DNA of 64,000 nt from the NCBI RefSeq assembly GCF_900166635.1, contig NZ_LT800497.1:968303-1032302 (forward strand), read 5' to 3'. Position numbers and translations under genes: made by a program. This DNA is from Oceanobacillus timonensis. GTDB lineage: Bacteria; Bacillota; Bacilli; Bacillales; Amphibacillaceae. Positions 43,567-53,250 of the stretch are shown piece by piece (within the stretch, counting starts at the first letter, position 1; the number at the start of each line of letters is the position of its first letter). The notes under the pieces were generated by a model, which was given only the letters and a program-made list of their open reading frames with translations, made no database searches and was not told where the DNA came from.

Positions 43567-43929
43567 TTAATAGTATGGCGGATATGGGTAACCATTATAA
43601 TACCCGGGTGGTCCAGGAGGTCCGGGAGGTCCCGGTGGACCATAATATCCCATCGGCCCAGGCGGTCCCGGTGGTCCGGGAGGCCCTGGAGGACCATAAA
43701 ATCCAGGGCCGCCGCCGGGGTTAAAAGCGCCGCCTAGCAGGCCGCCGGCTAAACCGCCAAGAAATGGAAAAAAGAACGCCCGCTGTCCTGGAGCTTGCTG
43801 GTGAAATTGCTGGTGTGCCGGGTATGCATTATATTGGGAAGCAGGCATATCAAACTGTTCCGGATGTTGATAATCCATCACTTGATATTCGTCTGCATGA
43901 GAATACGCATGGTTAGGGTCAGGTTGCAT
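43567..43929 (-). CDS. Short collagen-like (Gly-Pro-Pro) protein
   Basis: A 120-residue protein rich in Tyr, Pro, Gly and Gln. It begins with a hydrophilic region, has a hydrophobic Gly-rich stretch [18 protein letters not shown] (about residues 55-72) and then two blocks of four to five Gly-Pro-Pro triplets (about 80-95 and 100-112) separated by GPMGYYGPP. Such short collagen-like tails occur in spore coat or exosporium proteins of bacilli and may fold into a triple helix. The ATG at 43929 is favoured by AAAGAGG at correct spacing. A spore-surface role is an inference. Confidence 0.72.
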   Translation of the reverse strand: MQPDPNHAYSHADEYQVMDYQHPEQFDMPASQYNAYPAHQQFHQQAPGQRAFFFPFLGGLAGGLLGGAFNPGGGPGFYGPPGPPGPPGPPGPMGYYGPPGPPGPPGPPGYYNGYPYPPYY

Positions 43930-44022
43930 ATACATTCCTCTTTTCTATATGAACTATATACCTAACTTATGCAGCTGCTTCCATTGTGTTCACCTAATTC
44001 TCTGTGCATGTCCGTCCAAGTG

Positions 44023-44274
44023 TTAACGACGAAATAGACGCATGATAAAGCTGACAATGAGAATAAGAATAATGGCTCCAATCAGAGCTGGAATAATAAA
44101 GAAACCGCCGATTTCAGGTCCCCATTGCCCAAATATGGAAGAACCGAGCCAGGCTCCGATAAAACCGGCAATAATATTTCCGATGATTCCTCCAGGTAGG
44201 TCTTTACTTGTGATTAATCCGGCTACCCAGCCGATAATCCCGCCAATAATTAAGCTCCATATAAAACTTAGCAT
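44023..44274 (-). CDS. GlsB/YeaQ/YmgE-family stress membrane protein
   Basis: An 83-residue protein with three hydrophobic segments and a short basic C-terminus MRLFRR. The repeated glycine-rich pattern IIGGIIGWVAGLITSKDLPGG and IIGNIIAGFIGAWLGSSIFG is diagnostic of the transglycosylase-associated (GlsB/YeaQ/YmgE) family, small stress-induced membrane proteins. The ribosome site is GAAAGGATG. A GTTTAA-N13-GGAGAA element upstream resembles a sigma-B promoter only weakly. Confidence 0.88.
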   Translation of the reverse strand: MLSFIWSLIIGGIIGWVAGLITSKDLPGGIIGNIIAGFIGAWLGSSIFGQWGPEIGGFFIIPALIGAIILILIVSFIMRLFRR

Positions 44275-44487
44275 AAAAATCCATCCTTTCTATATTTATA
44301 TATTTCTCCAAAAACATGAATTTTAAACAGAAAATCTGCATTTTTAGGTAGAAAAATACAGTTGGTTCTATCCTTCTTGTATCAATTATGAAAATAATAT
44401 TAGGGATTTTTTTCTAATAATATGAAATGAATCAGGATAAATAGGTAATAAATATAAACTTTTTCTATAATTTTATATTTTTCGATA

Positions 44488-44513
44488 CAAATTTTCTGTG
44501 TTTCTCCCGATAT
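44488..44513 (+). promoter_or_regulatory. Sigma-D type promoter of the first chemoreceptor
   Basis: CAAA at 44488-44491 and CCCGATAT at 44506-44513 are separated by 14 bases; the flagellar sigma-D consensus is TAAA-N15-GCCGATAT. The AAGGAGAG ribosome site follows within 20 bases. Confidence 0.75.
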
Positions 44514-44538
44514 AAAATATAGATAAGGAGAGATGGAA

Positions 44539-46509
44539 ATGAAAAAAATATTTAAAGCTAAAGGAATACGATTTAAGTTAATTTTATCTTTTTTCCTCAT
44601 TTTACTCGTACCGGGGGTTATTATAGCTACCATGTCTTACATTAGCTCATCCGATACGATAGAAGGGCAGACGAAAGATCAGGTGCAGAGGCTGACTGCG
44701 GTGATGGATCAAACGGTTAATAATACGTTTGCGTTGAAGCAGAACGATATCGATGTGTTGGCGAATGTGATTACAGAAGACGTTATAGAAGATACGGATG
44801 AATTAGAGCGAAGAATGTCTGAATATATTGAAATGCATGCGGAAGCACCAGAAATTTATCTTGCGACGACAGCGGGAGATTACTATATGCAGCCGGAGTT
44901 AGAGATGGAAGAAGGCTACGATCCGAGAGAACGTGACTGGTATCAGGACGCGATGGAAAATCCGGGAGAAGTGATTATATCGGACCCATATGTAACCGCA
45001 AGTGGAGATGGAAAACTGGCGGTAAGCGTTTCTAAAACATTGGATGATGGATCCGGAGCTATTGGTATGGATGTATCCATTGATTTTATCCAGCAGCTGG
45101 TATCAGAAATGAATATAGGGGAAAATGGCTATGCTCTTTTACTGGATAATCATCAGAACTTTATTTATCATCCGGAAGTAGAAGGTGGAGAACAAGCGGA
45201 AGAATCTTTTTATCAAAATATGTATGAACAGGAAAATGGAACGTTTGATTATGACTATAATGGAATATCAAAAATAATGGTATTTGAAACAAACGATATG
45301 ACAGGCTGGAAGCTCGGAGGAACGATTGACCACAGTGAAGTAATTGCCGAAGCGAAATCCATTTCTACGCCGGTTACCGTTGTTCTGGCTCTTACCGTCG
45401 TTCTCGGGACAGGTATTATTTTACTTCTTATCCGTTCTGTTATCCGTCCGATTAAAGAATTAAAAGAAAAAGCTGAAACAATCAGCAGTGGTGACTTAAC
45501 ACAAACAATCGAAGTGAAGACGACGGACGAAATCGGCGAGTTAGGTACTGCTTTCAATGATATGCAAAACAGCTTAAAAGGATTAATTCAAGATGTGGAA
45601 TGGAATGCACAGCAAGTCGCTGCATCAGCAGAGGAATTAACAGCTAATGCCGATCAAATGACAAGCTCGTCGGAACAAGTCTCGTTGGCTGTTCAAGAAG
45701 TATCGTCCAGCTCGGAAACACAGTTGAACGGAACAGAAGACAGTGCAAATTCCTTAGAAGAAGTATCCACTGGTGTCGGTAAAATTGTTGACAGCGCATC
45801 CGAGGTAACAGAGCTGGTAAATCATATGAGCGATCAGGCGGAAGTCGGCGGAGAAGCCGTAACAGATACATTAAATCAAATGACGTCGATTCAATCTTCT
45901 GTGGATAATACGAATGTCAATATTACCTCATTAATGGAGCGTTCTAATGAAGTAACTACGATTTTGAAGGTGATCACCGATATATCTGAACAGACGAATT
46001 TACTCGCGTTAAATGCAGCGATTGAAGCGGCCCGTGCCGGCGAGCATGGCAAAGGATTTGCGGTAGTCGCCGATGAGGTACGGAAGCTGGCAGAACAATC
46101 GAAAACATCTGCAGGGGAAATCGGTACGATCCTCCAAGGCATTCAAACAGATGTGAAAGACGCTGTGGAAAAAATGTCTCAAGTAACTACAAATGTAGAT
46201 AAAGGCTTAGAGGTCTCGAATGATGCGATGGACAAATTTAAAGGAATCGTCCAATCCAGTACGGATATTAAGCCGCAAATGCAGGAAGTCATGGCAATTT
46301 CTCAACAGATGCAAGCTGCAGTGCAGCAAGTAACAGATACGGCAAATGATTTGGCATCCAGTGCAAGAAGTAATGCCGCATCTTCTCAAGAAGTGGCTGC
46401 TTCTACCGAAGAACAACTTGCTTCCATGGAAGAGATTTCAGCATCTGCAAAATCTTTATCCACAATGGCAGAGGATTTAACAGAGAAGATAAGTAAATAT
46501 CAGTATTAA
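44539..46509 (+). CDS. Methyl-accepting chemotaxis protein with dCache domain (1 of 3)
   Basis: A 656-residue chemoreceptor: membrane helix (about 13-35), periplasmic dCache_1 domain (about 40-275), second helix (about 278-302), HAMP (303-356) and a long cytoplasmic signalling domain with the conserved hairpin tip [20 protein letters not shown]. The ligand domain has [13 protein letters not shown] and GMDVSID, which fits the amino-acid-binding motif of dCache receptors (Tyr, Arg, Trp-Tyr, Tyr, Asp). The ATG at 44539 has better spacing from AAGGAG than the one at 44533. It is the first of three tandem paralogues and has a sigma-D promoter. Confidence 0.92.
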   Translation: MKKIFKAKGIRFKLILSFFLILLVPGVIIATMSYISSSDTIEGQTKDQVQRLTAVMDQTVNNTFALKQNDIDVLANVITEDVIEDTDELERRMSEYIEMHAEAPEIYLATTAGDYYMQPELEMEEGYDPRERDWYQDAMENPGEVIISDPYVTASGDGKLAVSVSKTLDDGSGAIGMDVSIDFIQQLVSEMNIGENGYALLLDNHQNFIYHPEVEGGEQAEESFYQNMYEQENGTFDYDYNGISKIMVFETNDMTGWKLGGTIDHSEVIAEAKSISTPVTVVLALTVVLGTGIILLLIRSVIRPIKELKEKAETISSGDLTQTIEVKTTDEIGELGTAFNDMQNSLKGLIQDVEWNAQQVAASAEELTANADQMTSSSEQVSLAVQEVSSSSETQLNGTEDSANSLEEVSTGVGKIVDSASEVTELVNHMSDQAEVGGEAVTDTLNQMTSIQSSVDNTNVNITSLMERSNEVTTILKVITDISEQTNLLALNAAIEAARAGEHGKGFAVVADEVRKLAEQSKTSAGEIGTILQGIQTDVKDAVEKMSQVTTNVDKGLEVSNDAMDKFKGIVQSSTDIKPQMQEVMAISQQMQAAVQQVTDTANDLASSARSNAASSQEVAASTEEQLASMEEISASAKSLSTMAEDLTEKISKYQY

Positions 46510-46553
46510 TAGAAAGCGAGATACGTTCCTGGCCTTTCATTGAATATAATCTA

Positions 46554-46592
46554 AAGCCCGGTGCAAGTGTATACACTTGCGCCGGGCTTATT
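46554..46592 (+). terminator. Rho-independent terminator of the first chemoreceptor
   Basis: AAGCCCGGTGCAAGTG pairs with CACTTGCGCCGGGCTT over 16 bp (one G-T) with a TATA loop, then TTT. Confidence 0.92.
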
Positions 46593-46729
46593 TACATTAA
46601 TAGGTATTTATATCTGTTTTAGTATTTTTTATTAGGTTATAAGTAGTTAAATGAGGAGAAAAGATTCAGTTTTATGGAAATGTAACCGATACAAAATTAG
46701 AAGATTTCAGAAAAAGGAGGCTAAAAAAG

Positions 46730-48706
46730 ATGAAGCATCAAAAAGAAACAAATGGCGTAAAGAAAAAGTTGGTTCTATCCTTTTCCTCTATTTTAATTAT
46801 ACCAATTATTTTAATTGGCTTTTTAACGTACAATAGCTCTGTTAATTCTATGCAAGCACAGCAGGAACAACAAGTAAATGAAATCGTTGCCTTGATGGGG
46901 CAGAATATTGACGATACACTCAGGCTAAAAAGCCGGGATATTGACGTGTTCGCTGAAAATACGAGAGGAGACCAGATAGAAGAGGAAGACAATGAGTTAC
47001 TCACGGTTTTTGATCAATATTTACATTTTCATGAAGAAGTAGATGAAGTTTATTTCGGATCTGAAGAAGGGACATTCCTGATTCAACAAGAAACAGAAGT
47101 TCCCGATGGCTATGACCCCCGAGAGCAGCAATGGTACATAGAAGCAATGGAAAAACCGGGGGAATTAATCGTCTCTGCCCCATATGAAACCACAGCAGTG
47201 GATGGCGGCACGGTTGTGACGATGTCTCAATCATTGGCGGATGGCTCAGGGGCTGTTGGAATTGATTTATCGATAGACTTTGTACAGGAAATGGCATCTT
47301 CTGTTGAAATTGGTGAAAACGGTTACCCGATTTTATTAGATAGTGATGGAAAAGTGATTTTTCACCCGAATCAGGAGGTGGGTACATCGTTAGACGAAAA
47401 CCTGGCTAATCAATTAGCTGGTGAACAGGATGACGGGATTTTGGAATATGAACAAGGGAATGACTCCCACATACTGGTTCATGATACCGATCCGTTCACA
47501 GGCTGGACGATAGCGGGAAGTATTGATTACGGGGAGGTCCAAGATAGTGCATCAGGCATTATCAAAACACTGGTTATTGTGATGATTGTTGCTTTCCTGA
47601 TTGGAGCTGGTATCAATGCTGTCACCATCCAATCGATTCTCCGTCCTATTAATGGACTGAAAAAACGAGCACAAGTGATTAGTACTGGGGATCTGACAGA
47701 GGAAATTCGCGTTATCAAGAATGATGAAATCGGGCAGCTTGGTACAGCGTTTAATGAAATGCAGCACAGTTTAAGAGCATTAATCCGTGATGTAGAAATG
47801 AACGCACAGCAAGTCGCAGCGTCTGCACAAGAATTGACTGCCAATGCTGATCAAATGACGAGCTCATCCGAACAAGTATCACTTGCGGTTCAGGAAGTAT
47901 CTGCTAGCGCGGAAAATCAGTTAGACGGTACAGAAGACAGTGTGAATTCACTAGAAGAAGCCGCAGCTGGAGTAGAGAAGATTGTAAACAGCGCAACAAA
48001 CGTTTCCGGCTATGTGAAACAGATGAATGAACAGGCGGATATAGGTGGACAAGCCGTCAATAATACATTGAATCAGATGACATCTATCCAATCATCTGTG
48101 GAAGAAACCAATCATGACATTGATTCTTTATTAGAGCGTTCCAAAGAAGTCAGCACGATTCTCAAAGCGATTACCGATATTTCTGAGCAGACGAACTTGC
48201 TGGCATTAAATGCAGCGATTGAAGCGGCCCGCGCCGGTGAACATGGAAAAGGATTTGCTGTGGTTGCTGATGAGGTGCGGAAGCTGGCGGAACAATCGAA
48301 AACATCCGCAGGCGAAATCAGTGTTATTGTTCAAGGTATTCAGGATGATGTGCAAAATGCCGTAGAGAAAATGGAACGTGTAACCACTTCTGTCCATGAC
48401 GGTTTAGACGTGTCCTATGATGCCATCGATAAATTTGGAGAAATCATCCGGACAAGTGAAACTATTCGGCCGCAGATGGAAGACGTGACAGCTACTTCCG
48501 AACAAATTGCTGCACTTGTTGAACATGTGAACACCACTGCGAATGATTTAGCAGCTATCGCCAGAAATAACGCCGCATCTTCGGAGGAAGTAGCGGCTTC
48601 TACAGAAGAACAATTGGCATCTATGCAGGAAATCTCCGCAGCCGCAAAATCCCTGTCATCCATGGCGGAGGAGTTAACAGAGAAGATACAAGTGTATAAA
48701 TATTAA
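46730..48706 (+). CDS. Methyl-accepting chemotaxis protein with dCache domain (2 of 3)
   Basis: A 658-residue receptor of the same architecture as its neighbour: helix, dCache_1, helix, HAMP and a nearly identical signalling domain ([20 protein letters not shown]). In the ligand domain the motif reads YDPREQQWY, so the Arg two residues before Trp is Gln, while the later Tyr (APYE) and Asp (GIDLSID) are kept. It probably recognises a different or narrower set of ligands. AAAAGGAGG precedes the ATG. An ACCGATAC element at 46685 is a weaker sigma-D -10 candidate. A strong terminator follows, so it is transcribed alone. Confidence 0.92.
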   Translation: MKHQKETNGVKKKLVLSFSSILIIPIILIGFLTYNSSVNSMQAQQEQQVNEIVALMGQNIDDTLRLKSRDIDVFAENTRGDQIEEEDNELLTVFDQYLHFHEEVDEVYFGSEEGTFLIQQETEVPDGYDPREQQWYIEAMEKPGELIVSAPYETTAVDGGTVVTMSQSLADGSGAVGIDLSIDFVQEMASSVEIGENGYPILLDSDGKVIFHPNQEVGTSLDENLANQLAGEQDDGILEYEQGNDSHILVHDTDPFTGWTIAGSIDYGEVQDSASGIIKTLVIVMIVAFLIGAGINAVTIQSILRPINGLKKRAQVISTGDLTEEIRVIKNDEIGQLGTAFNEMQHSLRALIRDVEMNAQQVAASAQELTANADQMTSSSEQVSLAVQEVSASAENQLDGTEDSVNSLEEAAAGVEKIVNSATNVSGYVKQMNEQADIGGQAVNNTLNQMTSIQSSVEETNHDIDSLLERSKEVSTILKAITDISEQTNLLALNAAIEAARAGEHGKGFAVVADEVRKLAEQSKTSAGEISVIVQGIQDDVQNAVEKMERVTTSVHDGLDVSYDAIDKFGEIIRTSETIRPQMEDVTATSEQIAALVEHVNTTANDLAAIARNNAASSEEVAASTEEQLASMQEISAAAKSLSSMAEELTEKIQVYKY

Positions 48707-48744
48707 AATAAACCGCTTTGCTGTGAAACGGTAGTAACCGGAAC

Positions 48745-48798
48745 GAACTGTGATGGAGTAAGTTTGTAGATAACTTTATTCCATCACAGTTCTTTTTA
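48745..48798 (+). terminator. Rho-independent terminator of the second chemoreceptor
   Basis: GAACTGTGATGGA pairs perfectly with TCCATCACAGTTC across a 22-base loop that can form a further weak stem; five T follow. Confidence 0.88.
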
Positions 48799-49093
48799 TA
48801 TGATAGATATTTAGTCATCAGAGAGGACATACGACGTAGGAATAAAATTACAAAATGATGATAATATATTTAAATTATAAAAAATTAACCGATAAATAGT
48901 AGGTATGAAATCTTAGGGATAAGTACAGTGCTTGATATGAAAAGGAGGGAAATAATCGAGATTACTAGGTACTTATTTCTACAGGATAAGTAGCGAAGTG
49001 TTTGTATCAATAACTGGTTCGATACATGAACATAGTAAAACGTGCGAGATATCATAAAGCAAAACTTTCTATTGGGAGTCTTACAAAAGCTCT

Positions 49094-49282
49094 TCGATGG
49101 GACGAGTAAACGCAATGGTTTTCTGTGGAACGAGTAAGTGCAGCAATGTTGTCAGGTTAATGAATTTTATAAAAATTATATTCGATTCGGTTAGATAGCA
49201 ATAAAACTATCTAGCGTAGTGTTTTTCCGTAGCGGTCATATTAACCTGACAACATTGGTAAGGGCAGTCCCAGCCAGTTGTC
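49094..49282 (+). repeat. Structured intergenic element upstream of the third chemoreceptor
   Basis: This part of the 616-bp gap 48707-49322 contains two direct copies of a motif, GGGACGAGTAAACGCA (49099) and GGAACGAGTAAGTGCA (49127), then an 18-bp perfect inverted repeat CAATGTTGTCAGGTTAAT (49144-49161) / its complement (49240-49257) with an inner TTAGATAG / CTATCTAG stem, and then GCAGTCCCAGCCAGTT. A related sequence occurs at 29715-29756 on the other strand. It may be a small dispersed repeat or a structured leader RNA. Confidence 0.65.
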
Positions 49283-49322
49283 ATGCGAGAATATGAAAGA
49301 TTATATCAAGGGAGAGTCAGTT

Positions 49323-51296
49323 GTGAAGAAATTAATGAAACCAAAAGGAATTCGATTTAAATTAGTATTATCCTTCTTTTTCATGTTGTTGATTCCGGGA
49401 TTAACCATTGGGATAATGACTTATTTCAGCTCGATCGATTCACTAGAGCATCAACAGACAGAACAGGTAAAAGATACTGCTGCAGTGTTGAACCAGACTA
49501 TCGATGATGCCCTGGAACTGAAAATAAATGATTTGAACACATTTGCAACACAATTTAACAGTGGGCAAATAGATGATGATGAAGAAACATTAGATCAAAT
49601 ATTGGGGCAATATAAGGAGATGAACGAAGATGTCTCCGAAGTATATATCGCTTCTAATGACGGCGATTTGTTTTATAGACAACCGGATACAAAGTTACCA
49701 GAAGGGTTCGATGCAACTGAACGCGATTGGTTTATCAATGCCGTAGATAATCCTGGAGAGGTGCAAATTTCCGCACCATTTGAAAGTGCAAGTGAAACAG
49801 GAACCGTAGTCAGTATCACCAAAACATTAGATGACGGTTCTGGTGTGATGGGAGTCAGTCTGTACATCGATTCCATCCAGGAATTGGCTTCTGAGATTTC
49901 AATTGGGGAAGATGGCTATGCTGTCATGATTGACCCGCAGCAAAATTTTGTGTATCATCCTACTTTTGAAACAGGAGAAGCAGTAGAAGATAGTGTATTG
50001 GGAACAATGTTTGACAATGATGCCGGCAGCTATGAATATACTTTTGAGGATACATCGAAAATCATGGTGTACCAGACAAATGAATTATCGGGATGGAAAT
50101 TGGCAGGAACGATTAATTATGATGAAATCAAGGATGAAGCAGCATCTACATTTGTAACGATGATAACGATTATTGTCATCACCTTGGTGCTGGGTACGGT
50201 TATTATTCTATTATTGGTCCGTTCTATTACCCGTCCAATCCAAAACCTGAAAGAAAATGCGAAAATTATCAGTACCGGAGATCTGACACATTCGATTAAT
50301 ATAAAAACGAAGGATGAGATTGGGGAACTAGGCCAGGCTTTTAATGAGATGCAGGAAGGACTAAAGAGTCTCGTACGTGATGTCGAGCATAATGCGCAGC
50401 AAGTAGCAGCATCTGCAGAGGAATTAACGGCGAACGCCGACCAAATGACAAACGCATCGGAACAGGTATCTTTGGCCATTCAAGAAGTATCTTCCAGTTC
50501 CGAAAAACAGCTGCATGGTACAGAAGAGAGTGCGAATTCCTTAGAAGAAGTCTCTACAGGTGTCGGCCGGGTTGTTGACAGCTCTGCCAAAGTATCGGAA
50601 ATGGTAGGTCAAATGAGTACACAGGCGGAAGTCGGAGGACAAGCCGTCAGCAATACGTTAAATCAAATGACGTCGATCCAATCGTCTGTAGATAATACCA
50701 ATCTGGATATTGCTTCCTTACTGGAACGATCAAAAGAAGTAGATACGATATTAAAAGCTATTACGCATATTTCTGAGCAAACCAATCTCTTGGCATTAAA
50801 TGCAGCGATTGAAGCGGCTCGTGCCGGAGAAAATGGAAAAGGGTTTGCTGTTGTTGCGGATGAAGTGCGCAAATTAGCGGAAGAATCGAAAACGTCAGCC
50901 GGTGAAATCAGTTCGATTGTTCATGGTATTCAGGCCGATGTACAAAAAGCGGTTGAAAAAATGTCCGAAGTAACAGCTAATGTCAACGATGGCTTAGATG
51001 TGTCTTATGATGCAATTGATAAATTTGGACAAATTCTACAGTCAAGCGGAGAAATTAAACCGCAAATGGAAGAAGTAATGGCTATTTCTGAGCAAATGTC
51101 TGCCTCTGTTCAGCAAGTAACAGCAACGGCAAATGACCTTGCTTCCATTGCCAGAAATAATGCCGCATCTTCTCAGGAAGTTGCTGCTTCTACAGAAGAA
51201 CAGCTGGCTTCCATGGAAGAAATCTCGGCATCGGCAAAATCCTTGTCTACGATGGCAGAAGATTTAACAGCAAAAGTGGCGGAGTATAAATACTAA
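49323..51296 (+). CDS. Methyl-accepting chemotaxis protein with dCache domain (3 of 3)
   Basis: A 657-residue chemoreceptor paralogous to the two before it: first helix (about 15-35), dCache_1, second helix, HAMP and the signalling hairpin [20 protein letters not shown]. The ligand motif is altered: FDATERDWF replaces the two aromatic Tyr by Phe, APFE replaces the later Tyr, and the Asp position reads GVSLYID with Ser. It has therefore probably left amino-acid sensing. I start at GTG 49323, six bases after GGGAGAG; the longer frame from 49278 runs into the upstream repeat element. A terminator at 51313 follows. Confidence 0.9.
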   Translation: MKKLMKPKGIRFKLVLSFFFMLLIPGLTIGIMTYFSSIDSLEHQQTEQVKDTAAVLNQTIDDALELKINDLNTFATQFNSGQIDDDEETLDQILGQYKEMNEDVSEVYIASNDGDLFYRQPDTKLPEGFDATERDWFINAVDNPGEVQISAPFESASETGTVVSITKTLDDGSGVMGVSLYIDSIQELASEISIGEDGYAVMIDPQQNFVYHPTFETGEAVEDSVLGTMFDNDAGSYEYTFEDTSKIMVYQTNELSGWKLAGTINYDEIKDEAASTFVTMITIIVITLVLGTVIILLLVRSITRPIQNLKENAKIISTGDLTHSINIKTKDEIGELGQAFNEMQEGLKSLVRDVEHNAQQVAASAEELTANADQMTNASEQVSLAIQEVSSSSEKQLHGTEESANSLEEVSTGVGRVVDSSAKVSEMVGQMSTQAEVGGQAVSNTLNQMTSIQSSVDNTNLDIASLLERSKEVDTILKAITHISEQTNLLALNAAIEAARAGENGKGFAVVADEVRKLAEESKTSAGEISSIVHGIQADVQKAVEKMSEVTANVNDGLDVSYDAIDKFGQILQSSGEIKPQMEEVMAISEQMSASVQQVTATANDLASIARNNAASSQEVAASTEEQLASMEEISASAKSLSTMAEDLTAKVAEYKY

Positions 51297-51312
51297 AATT
51301 ATTATGGCACAA

Positions 51313-51350
51313 AAAAGAAGGATTCCTCATGTATGGGATTCCTTCTTTTT
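51313..51350 (+). terminator. Rho-independent terminator of the third chemoreceptor
   Basis: AAGAAGGATTCC pairs with GGGATTCCTTCTT with one internal mismatch, followed by a T-run. Confidence 0.85.
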
Positions 51351-51399
51351 CTATGTATTTTCGTTGTACTTCCTGCCTGATTTCACTCAGATTCTATTG

Positions 51400-51441
51400 A
51401 TTTTCAAGTGGACAAGCAGCAATGTTTGTCCACTTGAAAAT
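51400..51441. repeat. Perfect 16-bp hairpin without T-run
   Basis: ATTTTCAAGTGGACAA and TTGTCCACTTGAAAAT flank a ten-base loop. It lies between the receptor terminator and the Spo0E-like gene and lacks a T-run, so it is not an ordinary terminator on the plus strand. It could protect a 3' end on the minus strand or be a binding site. Confidence 0.6.
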
Positions 51442-51686
51442 ATGGAGTACAGCCTTATTCTTTCTATACATATTATCCATCCATATGTTTGCATAGTAGA
51501 ATGCGGTAATTGGTTTTTGCTAAGAACAGAAATGCAATAATAAACAATTACCGGAAAGTATCGCTATTTGATATTCATATTTCATTGAACGGGATTTTTT
51601 CACTTATAGGATAATTTAAAAAACTTTTGTCCTAGTTTGAGTAAGAAAGCGAAATCCCGTTGGAAGAGAATCTACATATTTTATTG

Positions 51687-51845
51687 CTATGATTTTTTTA
51701 ACATCTGGTCTAATTGATTCAATAATTTATCCAGTGACTGCGATAATTTCAACAAGTTCGGATCCGTTGGATTTTTTTCATAAACTGCATACATTTCCTT
51801 ACGCTTCGTTTCAATCTGCTTGTTCAATTCATCCATTTCCGACAT
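51687..51845 (-). CDS. Spo0E-like aspartyl-phosphate phosphatase
   Basis: A 52-residue protein whose sequence, MSEMDELNKQIETKRKEMYA and then LLKLSQSLDKLLNQLDQMLK, matches the Spo0E/YnzD/YisI family: two helices with the signature S-Q-x-L-D in the second. These phosphatases remove phosphate from Spo0A-P and delay sporulation. GGAGAGGG lies nine bases upstream of the ATG. The gene stands alone on the minus strand between chemotaxis and flagellin genes, which suggests that it helps keep cells motile rather than sporulating. Its size falls below common gene-finder limits. Confidence 0.85.
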   Translation of the reverse strand: MSEMDELNKQIETKRKEMYAVYEKNPTDPNLLKLSQSLDKLLNQLDQMLKKS

Positions 51846-52077
51846 ACTCTCACGCCCTCTCCAATTACCAAACAGAAGTCAATTTGGATATGGCATAAAA
51901 AGATATGATAAGGCTCTTAAGCAAGATTCTAACAGCAAACGTGAGAAAAATAAAATAAATAGAAGATAGTAATTTTTAACATTGGTTTGAGGCAGAGCTT
52001 ATGAATAGAGATGTTTTATTTTGCGGTTGAGAAGAGAGAAGCAAAATAAATATTTTAAAATAATATCTAAAAAAGCT

Positions 52078-52104
52078 TTAATAATTTATTGTTCTTGTCG
52101 ATAT
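52078..52104 (+). promoter_or_regulatory. Sigma-D type promoter of flagellin
   Basis: TTAA (52078-52081), 15 bases, then GTCGATAT (52097-52104), a seven-of-eight match to the sigma-D -10 GCCGATAT. Transcription would begin near 52111, giving a leader of about 130 bases that also holds a near-palindrome at 52129-52148. Confidence 0.8.
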
Positions 52105-52196
52105 AAGAAATAGATCATCCAAGGATGGTTCGTTAGGGCCTTAACGAAAAAATATTTTGATGATATTGACCGGATTTGGTTGGTGTTAAAGAGTTC

Positions 52197-52235
52197 ACAA
52201 GGATGTGGCTCAACATTTTATAAACACATGGAGGT
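52197..52235 (+). promoter_or_regulatory. CsrA-like binding sites in the flagellin leader
   Basis: ACAAGGATGT (52197-52206) is an exact match to the CsrA consensus ACARGGAUGU, and ACATGGAGGT (52226-52235) covers the flagellin ribosome site. A third near match, CCAAGGATGG, is at 52119. The arrangement mirrors the hag leader of Bacillus subtilis, where CsrA blocks translation until FliW removes it. Confidence 0.75.
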
Positions 52236-52243
52236 ATGGAATT

Positions 52244-53116
52244 ATGATTATTAATCACAATATTTCTGCTCTTAATGCGCATCGTCAATTGGGAGCAAAT
52301 CAAAATGGAGTTCAGAACTCTTTGGAGAAACTTTCTTCAGGTCTTCAGATTAACCGTGCAGGTGATGACGCTGCAGGTTTATCAATTTCAGAAAAAATGC
52401 GTGGACAAATTCGTGGTTTGGAGCAGGCTTCTACAAATGCTCAGGACGGAATCTCTCTTATTCAAACTGCGGAGGGAGCTTTAAATGAAACACACGATAT
52501 TTTACAGCGTCAAAGAGAGCTTGTTGTTAAAGCTGGTAATACTGGTACTCAAGAGACTGAAGATTTACAAGCGATTCAAGATGAGCTTGATTCATTAACA
52601 GAAGAATTAGGTGGAGTTGATTCTGGCAGTCCTGGTATTTCTGATCGTACTCAATTTAACGGTAAAAACTTATTAGATGGAACATTTGACGATACTGAAA
52701 TTACATTCCAAGTAGGCGCTAATGAAGGACAACAATTATCTATAAATATTAATAATATGAGTGCTGAAGCGTTAGAAGTAGATGATTTAAATGTAATGGG
52801 AACTTCAGGAGGAAATGAAGGAGCTGATACTCCATTTGATTTTGATGAGCAAATTGCAAAAATCGATAAAGCTATTGAAACGGTATCTACGGAACGTTCT
52901 TCACTCGGTGCAGTACAAAACCGTTTAGAACACACTATCAACAACTTAGGTACGTCTGCTGAAAATCTAACTGCAGCGGAATCTCGTATTAGGGACACCG
53001 ATATGGCAAAAGAGATGATGGAGTTCACCAAGAACAATATTCTTTCTCAATCAGCTCAATCTATGCTTGCGCAAGCAAACCAAGTACCACAAGGCGTACT
53101 TCAATTACTTCAATAA
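52244..53116 (+). CDS. hag: Flagellin
   Basis: A 290-residue flagellin. The N-terminal D0/D1 region (MIINHNISALNAHRQLGANQ, LSSGLQINRAGDDAAGLSI) and C-terminal D1/D0 region (SRIRDTDMAKEMMEFTKNNI, QSMLAQANQVPQGVLQLL) are fully conserved; the central exposed part is short (about residues 140-200), as in the small flagellins of bacilli. It polymerises as the filament. The ATG at 52244 follows GGAGGT by eight bases; the longer frame from 52205 is untypical. A sigma-D promoter and CsrA-like leader sites indicate late flagellar and post-transcriptional control. Confidence 0.95.
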   Translation: MIINHNISALNAHRQLGANQNGVQNSLEKLSSGLQINRAGDDAAGLSISEKMRGQIRGLEQASTNAQDGISLIQTAEGALNETHDILQRQRELVVKAGNTGTQETEDLQAIQDELDSLTEELGGVDSGSPGISDRTQFNGKNLLDGTFDDTEITFQVGANEGQQLSININNMSAEALEVDDLNVMGTSGGNEGADTPFDFDEQIAKIDKAIETVSTERSSLGAVQNRLEHTINNLGTSAENLTAAESRIRDTDMAKEMMEFTKNNILSQSAQSMLAQANQVPQGVLQLLQ

Positions 53117-53126
53117 GAAAAATTAT

Positions 53127-53154
53127 AAAAAAGATCCCAGCTGGGATCTTTTTT
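53127..53154 (+). terminator. Terminator of flagellin
   Basis: A perfect palindrome AAAAAAGATCCCAG / CTGGGATCTTTTTT ending in a T-run. Confidence 0.92.
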
Positions 53155-53188
53155 ACTTTATGAAGAACTTTATAAAGTAGACTTTTTA

Positions 53189-53196
53189 TCCGATAT
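53189..53196 (+). promoter_or_regulatory. Sigma-D like -10 element before the ATP-grasp gene
   Basis: TCCGATAT matches seven of eight bases of the sigma-D -10 box. A TAAA lies 12 bases upstream, which is shorter than the usual 15, so the -35 match is weak. Confidence 0.5.
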
Positions 53197-53250
53197 TATA
53201 TATAAAGCTATTTTAAATGCTGTATAAATAGTAAAGGAGTTTTGTTTCGT

